64,000 nt of DNA. Origin: Prolixibacter bellariivorans ATCC BAA-1284. Lineage in GTDB: Bacteria > Bacteroidota > Bacteroidia > Bacteroidales > Prolixibacteraceae. Both the position numbers and the translations under genes were made by a program. The stretch lies in NCBI RefSeq assembly GCF_000621705.1, contig NZ_KK211332.1, positions 62,001 through 126,000 on the forward strand, given 5' to 3'. A model generated the notes under the pieces. That model searched no databases. It was not told the DNA's origin and saw only the letters and a program-made list of their open reading frames with translations. Position 1 is the stretch's first letter, and each line of letters begins with the position of its first letter. Positions 1 through 8,840 of the stretch are shown piece by piece.

Positions 1-2
1 CC

Positions 3-551
3 GATATCTTCGAGGAAGCCGGACCACGATTTACCCCGTTTCATGGCGGCTTTGGCTTGATGAATTACCAGGGGATCAAGAAGCCGGCTTTCTTCGCTTA
101 TTCTTACCTGAATAAGATGGGAAAGACGGAACTTCAGGATGCCGACAGCGCTTCATGGGCCTGCAAAGATGCCGACGGAGATATGCAGTTGCTGTTTTGG
201 GATTTCACCTATACCCTACCCGATTCTGTCAATAACCAGGCGTATTACATCAGGAATTTGCCATCCAAACCGAAAGGTAAAGTGAACGTGGAACTTAGTG
301 GTGTGCCTGCCGGAAAATATCAACTCGAAGTGTACAGGATTGGCTATGACATTAACGATCCGTATACGACCTATTATCAACTGGGAAAGCCGAATCAACT
401 CAGCCGGCAAGAGGTCGCCTTCATCAAGAAAAAGAATAGTGGCGCCCCGGTTGCTGAAGACTTGATTCAGGTCGACACGTCAGGCAAATTCAGCAAGGAA
501 TTCCCGCTAAGGGAAAATGACGTGTATTTGGTGAAGTTGGTCAAGCTCTGA
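3..551 (+). CDS. Glycoside hydrolase family 39-like beta-xylosidase, C-terminal part
   Basis: Partial gene: the reading frame is open from the window edge, so the true start and the catalytic TIM barrel lie upstream. The visible ~180 residues begin inside the end of the barrel (phrases HGGFGLMNYQGIKKPAFFAY, i.e. the 'play the whole gene, extend to the next sibling gene' region typical of xylan 1,4-beta-xylosidases) and continue into the C-terminal beta-sandwich (LLFWDFTY, VNVELSGVPAGKYQLEVYRI). The family hydrolyses xylo-oligosaccharides from the non-reducing end. This fits the xylan locus further along the window. Family assignment rests on the C-terminal third only; GH39 is my best call, a related clan-A enzyme is possible. 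Confidence 0.7.
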   Translation, partial: DIFEEAGPRFTPFHGGFGLMNYQGIKKPAFFAYSYLNKMGKTELQDADSASWACKDADGDMQLLFWDFTYTLPDSVNNQAYYIRNLPSKPKGKVNVELSGVPAGKYQLEVYRIGYDINDPYTTYYQLGKPNQLSRQEVAFIKKKNSGAPVAEDLIQVDTSGKFSKEFPLRENDVYLVKLVKL

Positions 552-571
552 TTGAAACGAAATACCTTAAA

Positions 572-608
572 AAAAAGAGATACGCAGACCTTTTGAGTAT
601 CTCTTTTT
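572..608 (+). terminator. Intrinsic terminator after the GH39-like gene
   Basis: Perfect 12-bp inverted repeat (572-583 with 597-608) with a 13-nt loop, an A-run on one side and a T-run on the other. It sits about 20 bp after the stop codon of the GH39-like gene and can act for the plus strand; the flanking A/T runs would let it work in both directions. Confidence 0.8.
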
Positions 609-628
609 TATTAACCTATGAAAATCGA

Positions 629-773
629 CTATTCCGATGCTCCTCCACCGTCAATGGTTTGAATGGAACCAGCTTTATTGTATTTCAGCCCGGTCACTTC
701 AGCACTTCGCAACGATATTTTCCCGTAACGACGGTCACCTGTATATGATGACCATTCGATGGTGAAATCAGAA
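629..773 (-). pseudogene. Stump of a GH43-type gene (C-terminal ~45 codons)
   Basis: On the minus strand this reads ...SLRSAEVTGLKYNKAGSIQTIDG... then a stop at 629-631. The intact GH43 protein at 11892-12971 ends with the closely similar LRSVKVTELKYNKDGSIQTIDG. By eye the DNA shows about 12 mismatches in 78 aligned bases, so this is the 3' end of a diverged paralogue and not a recent copy. The similarity stops at about 773, where the U32 gene ends in an overlapping frame. The rest of the GH43 gene is missing, which marks the junction where the cassette-like island replaced it. Confidence 0.75.
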
Positions 774-3014
774 TTAGATACCTTGCTTATATGGCGTGTT
801 GATGGTTGGATGAATCATGTTTTGGAGTTGCTGTGCGGCATCAGCATTAGCACTTAACAGGCTTTTGAAAAGTGCAATAATGCCTGCTTTATCCAGCTCC
901 GTTTTCGTTTCGGTTTTTATATTCCGTAAATCGATGAAGAAACCGGAATACAGCGTAGGCTGATCGGTAACAATCTCCGTATTCAGAAAATTAACGGCGT
1001 TGTAAATCTGATGATAATTCCCTTTTGTTTTCCGGATAACGAAAGTGTCGTTTCTCAAATTGGTAATCGTAGCATACTTCTCACATTGCTGAACACAGCT
1101 ACCATCCATTTTAGTTTTATGACATCCGGTTACCTGATGAAACAAACACTGTCTGTTCGTCATTAATTCGATTGGGTGAAAGATGCTGCAGTACAATTTG
1201 AAATCTTCAGGTACTTTTATCGACATCCGCTGTTCTTTACTTATCTCATTGGAAAGAAATGCGCCGGAACAGTTGAAACTTTCCTTTAAACATCGCAGGC
1301 TATAGGAATTCGCACTATTCAGGTAGGGCCCGGCTATCCAGGAAATCCCTCTTTTCCAGGCTTCAAAAGCGATGCCTGTATTGTTGGTTACAATACGTTT
1401 TGGTTGCAACTCATCAAGAAATTCTAAGGCTGCCTCATAATCGTCACCGATTAATACGGACGGGAACCATGGTATTAGTTTTGTATGCTTTTTAAACAGG
1501 TCGATAAACCCGGTATTTCCCTTTTTGAAACGATTCGGAAGCTGAAAGTAAACATCTATTGAGGCATCATCACAAATGTCCACATCGGCGGGCGATGATA
1601 TCAACACGGAAAGAGCAGGCTTACCTGGGTTCTTCTGTTTCTTTAAAACCGGAACATTTACAGGGGCAATCATTTCTCTCGAACCATTCAATATGAACAG
1701 TACTCTTTTTTTAATCGACGTGAGTTCCTTAAAAGGCAGATAGAGCGCCGTATCGAAATCAAGCTCCATATGCCTGATGAAATATTCCGTATCATTTATC
1801 GCTTTCAGTCTCTTCAGTATCATCTTGCGATCGATAGCTTCGGTACCAACATCGACCAGGTTAACCGATGAAAGTACATCAAATGATGTGTCCGCAGTTT
1901 CAACCGATACTTTTAACGGAGCGCCGCACTTCCCGGAAATACGTATTGTTAGGGGAAGCTTCGCTGTATCAAATTGTTCTATTTCATTTTTAATGTACGC
2001 CCTGAGATTTTCCTTTTCGTCGTTATACTCCGCTAAGCCCTTCTTCCTTTCATCTTCTGAAGAATAATGATTCACATTCAAAAAGTGTTGGGTTGAATGA
2101 CTCATCGGATTATCAATAAACATGTCCCGATGAATTTCGCCTTTTAAGAAACCGTTTGTGAAATCGCGGTTAAACACCTTGTAAAGCTCGCTGTTGTCAT
2201 CAATCAGACTGTTTTTCTCATAAAAGTGATGAAGCTGTTTTCTCCAGGCATTCACCACCCGATACACGTATTCAAACTCCTTAATCCGCCCTTCAATCTT
2301 GAGTGAGTCAACCCCTGCATCATACAATTCCCGTAAATCGAAATAAGCCGAATTATCCTTCATGTTAAGCGGGTACTCTTTACCGGCAGCGGTTTTTACA
2401 TATTTTTCCCGACAGGGCTGACTGCATCGGCCCCGATTCCCCGAGTTCCCTCCATGAACCGAACTCATATAACAGAGGCCCGAAAAAGAGATGCAATAGG
2501 AACCATGAACAAATACTTCGGTTAGGACACCGTTGGCATGTGCGACAGCCGTCAACGCTTCAATTTCATGAATAGCTAACTCTCGTGAGAGATTAACCCG
2601 CTCGGCATTCAGTTGACGTAAAAACTGGATTTGACCTCGATTATGGGTGGTCAGTTGCGTCGATGCGTGTATATTGAGCCCTTTGAAATATTTCGACAAC
2701 AGATGAAAGACACCTAAGTCCTGAACAATCACCCCATCGATAGCTGTATTAACTAATCGATTCAGCAACTTGACAAGCGCCGGAATTTCACTATCCAACA
2801 CAATGATATTGAGCGTTAGGAAAACCTTGCAACTGTTTTTATGCGCTAATCGTACAATTCCCTGCAAATCTTCGAAGCTGATATTTGCTGCCCGGTTTCT
2901 CGCATTAAATTTACTCAAACCACAGTAAACAGCATCGGCCCCGGCAAGAATTGCCGTTTTTATGGAATCAATATCCCCTCCAGGTGACAGCAATTCAATT
3001 TTTCTTTTCATCAT
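774..3014 (-). CDS. U32 family peptidase-like protein (RlhA-like)
   Basis: 746 residues. N-terminal barrel starts with KIELLSPGGDIDSIKTAILAG and ADAVYCGL. The U32 cysteine region GLCYMSSVHGG...GRCSQPCR is near residues 178-200, and a second cluster (CLFHQVTGCHKTKMDGSCVQQC) lies near the C-terminus; together these fit the four-cysteine iron-sulfur site of U32 RNA-hydroxylation proteins. E. coli RlhA makes 5-hydroxycytidine in 23S rRNA; other members modify tRNA or are annotated as collagenases. The N-terminal half resembles RlhA most, but substrate is not proven. Two adjacent ATGs exist; the second (3011) has a GAAGA upstream. The gene lies after an attC-like element and runs into the GH43 stump, so it is the last unit of island A. 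Confidence 0.8.
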   Translation of the reverse strand: MMKRKIELLSPGGDIDSIKTAILAGADAVYCGLSKFNARNRAANISFEDLQGIVRLAHKNSCKVFLTLNIIVLDSEIPALVKLLNRLVNTAIDGVIVQDLGVFHLLSKYFKGLNIHASTQLTTHNRGQIQFLRQLNAERVNLSRELAIHEIEALTAVAHANGVLTEVFVHGSYCISFSGLCYMSSVHGGNSGNRGRCSQPCREKYVKTAAGKEYPLNMKDNSAYFDLRELYDAGVDSLKIEGRIKEFEYVYRVVNAWRKQLHHFYEKNSLIDDNSELYKVFNRDFTNGFLKGEIHRDMFIDNPMSHSTQHFLNVNHYSSEDERKKGLAEYNDEKENLRAYIKNEIEQFDTAKLPLTIRISGKCGAPLKVSVETADTSFDVLSSVNLVDVGTEAIDRKMILKRLKAINDTEYFIRHMELDFDTALYLPFKELTSIKKRVLFILNGSREMIAPVNVPVLKKQKNPGKPALSVLISSPADVDICDDASIDVYFQLPNRFKKGNTGFIDLFKKHTKLIPWFPSVLIGDDYEAALEFLDELQPKRIVTNNTGIAFEAWKRGISWIAGPYLNSANSYSLRCLKESFNCSGAFLSNEISKEQRMSIKVPEDFKLYCSIFHPIELMTNRQCLFHQVTGCHKTKMDGSCVQQCEKYATITNLRNDTFVIRKTKGNYHQIYNAVNFLNTEIVTDQPTLYSGFFIDLRNIKTETKTELDKAGIIALFKSLLSANADAAQQLQNMIHPTINTPYKQGI

Positions 3015-3033
3015 TCTTCAGCGTGAGGTAATT

Positions 3034-3228
3034 GGCATTAACGGTTTGGCCATGTGGAGTGTGGGCTTTCGAAGCACTTCACTTTTCCCAAATGCCCGGG
3101 ACACGGAGCCAATTCGTTTATTCAATATTTCAAATTTTTCGTCAATCATCAAAGACGAATTGGCGGTGTTGCAACAAACAACTACAATTGGATTGCCCGC
3201 TGACACCCACATTACATTTTGTTGAACG
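3034..3228 (-). repeat. attC-like element A4, subfamily III
   Basis: Imperfect palindrome between the LytR gene and the U32 gene. On the minus strand it opens TTCAACAAAATGTAATGTGG and closes CCACATGGCCAAACCGTTAA. Inside, CGCCAATTCGTCTTTGATGA and ACGAATTGGC form the inner arms. The same arms, in the same order, occur in element B1 (39213-39404). Twenty bases separate its end from the U32 start. Confidence 0.75.
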
Positions 3229-3380
3229 AACCCTAAAGGTAGCAAAAGTGCCCAGGCTCCAATACCTTTAAGGTTCATACGAAACCAATATATCATGAAA
3301 AAAGCCCCACGTTAATGGAGCACGCTTGTATTTCACTCCCACCCTAACATGAAGAATTCAAGACCATATAGAACAACCTT

Positions 3381-4145
3381 TTAATCAAAGTCTAACCATC
3401 TTTTAAACTGGGATGATTTCTCCTGACTTACAATTATATCTCCGTAAAATTCAGGATTCAGTTTAACCAGCAACTTGCTTTTCGAATACACATCTGTTGA
3501 CCTGATGGCCTTTATATTTACAATTAGCTTCCTGTTGGCCCTGAAAAACTGTCGTGGCTGCAAGATTCTTTCCAGTTCATCCAGTGAATATTCAACAATA
3601 AATTTGTTCTTATCAAAGGTTGTTAAAAATACCAGTTCATCGCGGTGGAAGTATGCTACATCATTAGTATCGATTGCAAATAACTTATTACGGGATTTAA
3701 CAAGAAAACGCTCTTTGTAATTTGTTGTCTCAACGGTGTTGTTCCCTATTAACTGTTTAAGTTTATGTAATATATGATCGTCAATTGTTGCATGAAACGC
3801 TTTAAATTTATCCAGACTTTGATTCAGGCGTCCCTGCTTAAAAGGTTTTAGCAAGTAATCTACACTATTGGCTTCAAATGCCTGAATGGCGTATTGATGA
3901 TAAGCAGTTGTAAAAATAATTGGAACTTTAAGGTCAATTTGCTTAAACAGCTCGAATGACAATCCATCGGATAAATAAATATCGAGAAATAGCAAATCGG
4001 GCATATTGTTTTTTTCAAACCAGTTGATTGCATCTTTTATACTGGTAACCCATCCCGAAATTTCAATCTCCGGATCGTACACTTTAAGCATCGATTCCAG
4101 GTTTTCAAAGGCTGCTTTTTCATCTTCTATGATTAATACTTTCAT
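3381..4145 (-). CDS. LytTR-family response regulator
   Basis: 254 residues. Receiver domain at the N-terminus with acidic pocket IIEDE and phosphoacceptor Asp55 (LLFLDIYLSDG), switch Thr in FTTAYH and conserved Lys in LLKPF. The C-terminal ~100 residues (KERFLVKSRNKLFAIDTNDV...FFRANRKLIVNIKAI) are a LytTR DNA-binding domain, which binds tandem direct repeats. It overlaps the upstream kinase gene by 26 bp, so the two are translationally coupled. Its partner is the LytS-type kinase and the likely signal comes through the TonB receptor at the head of the operon; target promoters cannot be read from the window. Confidence 0.92.
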   Translation of the reverse strand: MKVLIIEDEKAAFENLESMLKVYDPEIEISGWVTSIKDAINWFEKNNMPDLLFLDIYLSDGLSFELFKQIDLKVPIIFTTAYHQYAIQAFEANSVDYLLKPFKQGRLNQSLDKFKAFHATIDDHILHKLKQLIGNNTVETTNYKERFLVKSRNKLFAIDTNDVAYFHRDELVFLTTFDKNKFIVEYSLDELERILQPRQFFRANRKLIVNIKAIRSTDVYSKSKLLVKLNPEFYGDIIVSQEKSSQFKRWLDFD

Positions 4146-5196
4146 AGTTCTCTACATCAATTAATGGAACTTTTACGACAAACTCAGTATCGTTATTCAT
4201 TATTGAAATTTCTTTGTTAATCAGGTATCTATAGCGATTATTCAGATTCTGCAACCCCACCCCTGTTGCGTTTTTTTGAACGTTTTTAGCTGTTATGTTA
4301 TTTTTAATGACCAGTTCGTTGTTGTTTGCTACAGAAACTGAGAACATGAGCTTGTTGTGCAAATCCAACTTATTATGTTTTAAGGCGTTTTCGGCCAATA
4401 TTTGCATCGTTAGTGGTGGAATATGCTTATCCATAAGTTTTTCAGGAACGTTCACATTAAATTCAAATGCATCGCCAAATCTCTTACCTATCAGAAATGC
4501 ATAATCGCGTGCAAAATCCAGTTCCTTTTTTAGTTCAATTAATTCGTTGTTCTCATTCTCCAGTACATAACGATAAATGTCAGCTATTTTCAAGAGATAG
4601 TCTTTCGCCAATTCCTTGTCCTTGTCAATTATATTATAAAGGGTGTTTAACGTATTGAATAAAAAATGCGGGCTGAGTTGCTTTTTAAGGGAGTGAAATT
4701 TAGCTTCTGCATTTTCTTTTTTAAATCGTTCCATTTTAATAAGCGAGTTTCTCAGGTTTTTGTTTGTTTCGTACAGAGAAACTGCCAGCACAACAATAAA
4801 TGAATAGCAAATTGCAACAAGATTAGTAGTTAGCAAATCAAAAAATGTAATTATCACTTTATCGTCGGACGCAAATGCCAGCATCAGAAAAATACCGGAT
4901 GCACTTACGAGGATTAGTACAAATATTATATCGACACTGACCTGAACAAGAATACGATGCAAATTACTTTTTGAAAAATTTTCCCGATTTTTAATATATG
5001 AATTAATGAAAAACAAGCCTTCAGTTAAAATTGCGGTTGATACAATCGTTCCTATATGTTGTGACAGGCTGTATTCTTTTGGATAGTCGTAATAAATCTG
5101 GAATATGAAATTGATTGTAATGTACAACAAACTACCTGCTACCAAATAAAACAGGACTTTAAGCAAAATAATATTTTGTTTACGAATTGTTTCCAT
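4120..5196 (-). CDS. LytS-type sensor histidine kinase
   Basis: 358 residues. Several hydrophobic segments fill residues ~10-145 (about four to five membrane passes, no large extracytoplasmic sensor). A short coiled region leads to the His_kinase motif KKQLSPHFLFNTLN with phospho-acceptor His177, then a HATPase region (ILAENALKHN; GVGLQNLNNRY). This is the family that pairs with LytTR regulators. Its ATG shares one base with the TonB-receptor stop codon (TAATG), and its 3' end overlaps the regulator gene. Confidence 0.92.
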   Translation of the reverse strand: METIRKQNIILLKVLFYLVAGSLLYITINFIFQIYYDYPKEYSLSQHIGTIVSTAILTEGLFFINSYIKNRENFSKSNLHRILVQVSVDIIFVLILVSASGIFLMLAFASDDKVIITFFDLLTTNLVAICYSFIVVLAVSLYETNKNLRNSLIKMERFKKENAEAKFHSLKKQLSPHFLFNTLNTLYNIIDKDKELAKDYLLKIADIYRYVLENENNELIELKKELDFARDYAFLIGKRFGDAFEFNVNVPEKLMDKHIPPLTMQILAENALKHNKLDLHNKLMFSVSVANNNELVIKNNITAKNVQKNATGVGLQNLNNRYRYLINKEISIMNNDTEFVVKVPLIDVENYESINHRR

Positions 5197-7553
5197 TAAA
5201 ATTCTATCTTATAGTTAAAGACCGGAACCATTCCCAAATTATAAATATGTCTGATTTCATCATTGTAAAAGTCGTAATAATTACGTTGAATATTTTTACG
5301 ATTTGTGGCATTCTGAATATCTAACGAGAAAATATGCGCTGTATTTTTTCTGTTTATCCTAAAGCTTGCGCTTACATCAATTCTGAAATAATGCGGCAAC
5401 TGCTTTGTAAACCGCTCTTTCTGAACAACAATAGTGCGTTCCTGTTCTTTTGTAGCTACTTTATCTATCGGGGTGTAACGCTGGCCTCCGGCATACACCG
5501 CTTTTGCATTTAGTCCAAGAATTTTATTATTCTTGCTTCCCATGTAGAATTCCTTTCCACCGAGAATATTAAAGGCATAATTTGAATTGTACTGTGTATT
5601 ATACCATTTCATGTCGGCTGCCCTGAATTTTGAATTGAACAATGAAGCGGTAATCATAAAATAATATGAGTTGCTAAAACTTTTTTCAAGCGTTAGCTCA
5701 ATACCATAATTTCGTCCAATGCCACTACTCTTAAGCGAATCTGAGTTCCAGCCATCCCATTTTTGACTAATGGTTGAAAACGTGCTGTTAGGATTAACTG
5801 CTATAGGTACATTGTACAAATGTTGGTAGTACACTTCAGATTTAAACATAAGGTTGTTGGCTATAGCATTGTTGTAACTTAAAACAAAATGAGCTGTTTT
5901 TTTCAGTTTTAAGTTCTTATTCGGATAACTATATTCCGTTTCGTTTACAGGAATACTCATGAAATAAGCAATTAATTCCTCATGACGGCTATATATTCCG
6001 CTGGCAAACCCGATACTCTGCTTGGGTGTGAATGACCATTCGATAGCAAATTTGGGCTCGAGAGAATGTGAGTTACCCAGATTCATATAAGAATAAGCCA
6101 ATCCAAAGTTTGCTGTAATGGATTTACTTAAGCGGTATTTGTTTTGATTAAATACATAATAGTACCACGAATTTCCTTTTTTATTGATGTTGGATTCTAA
6201 CTTCCCCGATTTTCTTTCATTTGCCATCATATTGAAGCCAATATAACTATAATTGAAACCAAATCTTGAGGTTAGTTTTGAATTAAACTTTCTATTTACA
6301 AAAGAAGAAAACCTAAGCGCATAATTATTAAACCTGTCTTCATAAATTTTATGAAGGATATAATCATTGTTAAGCTCGAAAACATTGTCCTGGCTGTAAT
6401 TCCCTGAAACTGAAAGGACCGACTTTATATATGATTCTTTTCCAATATGAGAAAAGTGTGTAACTCCGCCGGCACCCATACCGGTTTTAAAATAGTCTTT
6501 TTTATTGCTGTCCCAGCTATTCCATAGCGTAGAATCGGCAATGGCATCTGCACTTTCTGTATTGCTGTTTCCGCCTATGCCCCAGATTGAAAAAGTGCCT
6601 GCTTTTTTAGTTGGAAAATTAAGCTTGAAAGATAAATCCTGGTAATGAGGTGTTTCATCTCCCATTACATCAACACCAATTTTTTTTAAAATACTAAGAG
6701 TTGAATACCTGTAATTAATAAGATAAGATGATTTACTGTTTTTATTAAATGGCCCTTCAGTTGTTAAATCAGTACCTAATGCACCAAATTGAAAAGCATT
6801 TTCGTTTCTGTCCGAATTGCCATTTCTTAGCCTAATATCAAATACCCCGGAATAAGCATTATTGAATTCGGCAGGGAATGCCCCGGTATAAAAATCGGAA
6901 GTACTTAACATATTGGCATTTAAAATGCTTACAAACCCTGCGGCATATCCTTCCTCGGCGAAATGGCTTGGGGCAGGAATCTCTACGCCTTCCAGCCGCC
7001 AAAGCAAGCCGTTGGGTGAATTTCCCCTGATAATAATTTGGTTGGTAGCATCATCGCTACTGGTAACCCCTGCATATGATTGTGCCATTCTGCCTGGATC
7101 GCTTATACTGGCAGCATATCTTTTGGTTTCTTCTACCGAAAAAGATTTTGAACTCAGTGTTGCCATTTCATTCAACGCCTTATTCTTTTTAGAAGCAACA
7201 ACCTTTACTTCATTCAAACTGGTAATCGATTCGGTTAATTTTATTTCGAGATATACTTCTTTTGCAGAGCCAACCATTATGTCGGGGATGGTCACGGGTT
7301 CGTATCCTATAAAGTTTACCCGGATTGTCTGCCGACCAACAGGTACATTTTCTAAATAAAACATTCCCTCACTATTGCTGGTACATCCTTTCAGCGGCTC
7401 TGTTCCCAAAATGACAATAGTTGCTCCGGGTAGTGGTTGTAATGATTCACTATCCAGTATTTTTCCTTTAATTGTTTGAGTAATTTCCTGACTATAGCAA
7501 TTTGTTGATAAAACTAAGGTGAAAAAATAAAAAACGTATCGCATCATTTTCAT
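5196..7553 (-). CDS. TonB-dependent outer-membrane receptor with carboxypeptidase-regulatory-like domain
   Basis: 785 residues with signal peptide (MMRYVFYFFTLVLSTNCYSQ), then a CarboxypepD_reg-like domain (~23-110: IKGKILDSESLQPLPGATI...), a plug domain (~125-240: DPGRMAQSYAGVTSSDDATN...LWRLEGVEIPAPSHF) and a long beta-barrel ending NYKIEF with the aromatic C-terminal residue typical of outer-membrane proteins. No SusD partner accompanies it, unlike the SusC at 19949-23353, so glycan uptake is less likely than peptide, metal or other small-ligand uptake or sensing. It heads a three-gene operon with LytS and LytR. The DNA is AT-rich compared with the xylan locus, in line with acquisition. Confidence 0.9.
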   Translation of the reverse strand: MKMMRYVFYFFTLVLSTNCYSQEITQTIKGKILDSESLQPLPGATIVILGTEPLKGCTSNSEGMFYLENVPVGRQTIRVNFIGYEPVTIPDIMVGSAKEVYLEIKLTESITSLNEVKVVASKKNKALNEMATLSSKSFSVEETKRYAASISDPGRMAQSYAGVTSSDDATNQIIIRGNSPNGLLWRLEGVEIPAPSHFAEEGYAAGFVSILNANMLSTSDFYTGAFPAEFNNAYSGVFDIRLRNGNSDRNENAFQFGALGTDLTTEGPFNKNSKSSYLINYRYSTLSILKKIGVDVMGDETPHYQDLSFKLNFPTKKAGTFSIWGIGGNSNTESADAIADSTLWNSWDSNKKDYFKTGMGAGGVTHFSHIGKESYIKSVLSVSGNYSQDNVFELNNDYILHKIYEDRFNNYALRFSSFVNRKFNSKLTSRFGFNYSYIGFNMMANERKSGKLESNINKKGNSWYYYVFNQNKYRLSKSITANFGLAYSYMNLGNSHSLEPKFAIEWSFTPKQSIGFASGIYSRHEELIAYFMSIPVNETEYSYPNKNLKLKKTAHFVLSYNNAIANNLMFKSEVYYQHLYNVPIAVNPNSTFSTISQKWDGWNSDSLKSSGIGRNYGIELTLEKSFSNSYYFMITASLFNSKFRAADMKWYNTQYNSNYAFNILGGKEFYMGSKNNKILGLNAKAVYAGGQRYTPIDKVATKEQERTIVVQKERFTKQLPHYFRIDVSASFRINRKNTAHIFSLDIQNATNRKNIQRNYYDFYNDEIRHIYNLGMVPVFNYKIEF

Positions 7554-7742
7554 TATTCTTTAAATATTTAAACCAAAAAAAGAATAATGTGAAATGACGA
7601 TAAAGAGAGAATCCTTGAAACCGGAAAAAAACTATATAGAACCGAATTTTCAAGGCATAAACAAAAAATGGTATTAATCACCAATAAGAATGAATTTTTC
7701 GTGGGACCGGATTATTGAGCACCTAAAAGGTTTCTTACACTC

Positions 7743-7876
7743 GCATGCAACGTTTAGTATATGAATACTAGCCGACTGCGTGGCACTTACCTGCCAAACT
7801 ACAAGAAAGCCGAAGCGGTCTGAAGCCCTTAAAACACGACTGTATCGGCCATTATTTTTATACATTGTTTTGCGTT
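7743..7876 (-). repeat. attC-like element A3, subfamily II
   Basis: Nine bases after the methyltransferase stop codon. Minus strand opens CAAAACAATGTATAAAAATA and closes CATATACTAAACGTTGCATG. The core (TAATGGCCG ... CAGACCGCTTCGGCTTTC ... CGGCTAGTATT) matches elements B2 and B4, which carry AATAGCCGG ... TGTAGCCCGCTTCAA ... CGGCTACTATT. A 63-codon frame through it (7674-7865) is not a gene. Confidence 0.75.
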
Positions 7877-7884
7877 CGTACTTT

Positions 7885-8646
7885 TTATTTCTTAGTCAAT
7901 TTGCATATCATAAAATCGCTTTCCTGAATATCAAATTTACCATATGAATAGTCTCCATAAATTGTTGTGATTTCCATATCTGTTTTCGAAATCATTTCTC
8001 TCAATGAGCCTAATCGGATTGGTTTAAAATTTATTTCTAAATACCTTTTCTCTGTCATTATGTTCTCAGAATTATAAATCTCATAAAACTGATAACCAGA
8101 AACAATATTCTCTTTCTCATTGTAATGATTTGTGTATGACAGAACCATTTCTTTGTCTTTGTCAACAGAAAATTTTCCTATAACCCTCATCTTTCCATCT
8201 GCCTGTTTCAGTCTGTTTTTTGGGTTTTGCAAAGTCAAAATAAAAGTCCCTCCCGTTTCAAGGTGGTCTGAAATACATTTTAACGCTTCTTGTTGTTTTT
8301 CTGTTGTTAATATTTCGCTTAGAGAATGAAAAGGTAATATTATCAATTCAAATTTTTTATTAAGCTTAAGATTAGTCACATCCATTTCCACTAAGTCAAC
8401 AGAATAACCTTCATTGTTAATTTTTTTATTGAATGAATTAAGCATTCCTTTTGAATAATCGACGCAGGTCATTTTTCTGCCAGATTTTAACAGTGGGATT
8501 GAAACACGTCCAGTTCCACACATTAATTCCAAAATTTCTTTGCCAAATCCTTCTGTTTCTTTGAGGAAAAATGGAATATCAAAATCTACATTGACATAAA
8601 AATCATATATGTCAGCGACTTTATCAAATTTTATAGTTTCTTTCAT
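7885..8646 (-). CDS. Class I SAM-dependent methyltransferase
   Basis: 253 residues, Rossmann-type methyltransferase. Motif I is ILELMCGTGRVS (residues 38-49), followed by an acidic loop (MTCVDYSKGML), motif 'VEMDVTNL' and LIILPFHSLSEI as motif IV. The C-terminal half (TGGTFILTLQNPKNRL...) is the usual small-molecule methyltransferase fold. The substrate is not recognisable. It is the single gene between two attC-like elements in island A, with a start about 29 bp after the preceding element and a stop 9 bp before the next one. Confidence 0.9.
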   Translation of the reverse strand: MKETIKFDKVADIYDFYVNVDFDIPFFLKETEGFGKEILELMCGTGRVSIPLLKSGRKMTCVDYSKGMLNSFNKKINNEGYSVDLVEMDVTNLKLNKKFELIILPFHSLSEILTTEKQQEALKCISDHLETGGTFILTLQNPKNRLKQADGKMRVIGKFSVDKDKEMVLSYTNHYNEKENIVSGYQFYEIYNSENIMTEKRYLEINFKPIRLGSLREMISKTDMEITTIYGDYSYGKFDIQESDFMICKLTKK

Positions 8647-8674
8647 TTTTTTCCAGGGTCTTTGTTAGTATGAC

Positions 8675-8832
8675 GCACAACGGCTGGTACATGTTGTCGG
8701 GGCGTTCCGATACTTCGGAATCGGAGAGCGTTCCTGTCCGAAGGACACGGAACTGCGAAACGAGCCCCGAAGCTTCGGGCGCAATTGGCGTACCACCGAA
8801 CCCCGCCCTGCAATATGTACTTTATTAGCGGC
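8675..8832 (-). repeat. attC-like element A2, subfamily I (GC-rich)
   Basis: Minus strand opens GCCGCTAATAAAGTACATAT and closes CATGTACCAGCCGTTGTGCG. The inner part is a series of nested hairpins: CGAAGCTTCG, GTGTCCTTCGGACAGGA and TTCCGAAGTATCGGAA. Outer arms GTACATATTG and CAACATGTAC pair but leave unpaired bases on one side, as the extrahelical bases of attC sites do. Nearly the same sequence appears as element B3 (40957-41104), in the opposite chromosomal orientation and the same orientation relative to its gene. Confidence 0.8.
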
Positions 8833-8840
8833 TGGCATTT

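Noticed and set aside
3018-3296. 92-codon minus-strand ORF upstream of the U32 gene
   Set aside because: It lies inside attC-like element A4 and its sequence is explained by the palindrome arms; no homologous protein frame is kept in element B1 beyond shared repeat DNA.
7674-7865. 63-codon minus-strand ORF
   Set aside because: It crosses element A3 and ends within it; the matching elements B2 and B4 do not keep this frame.
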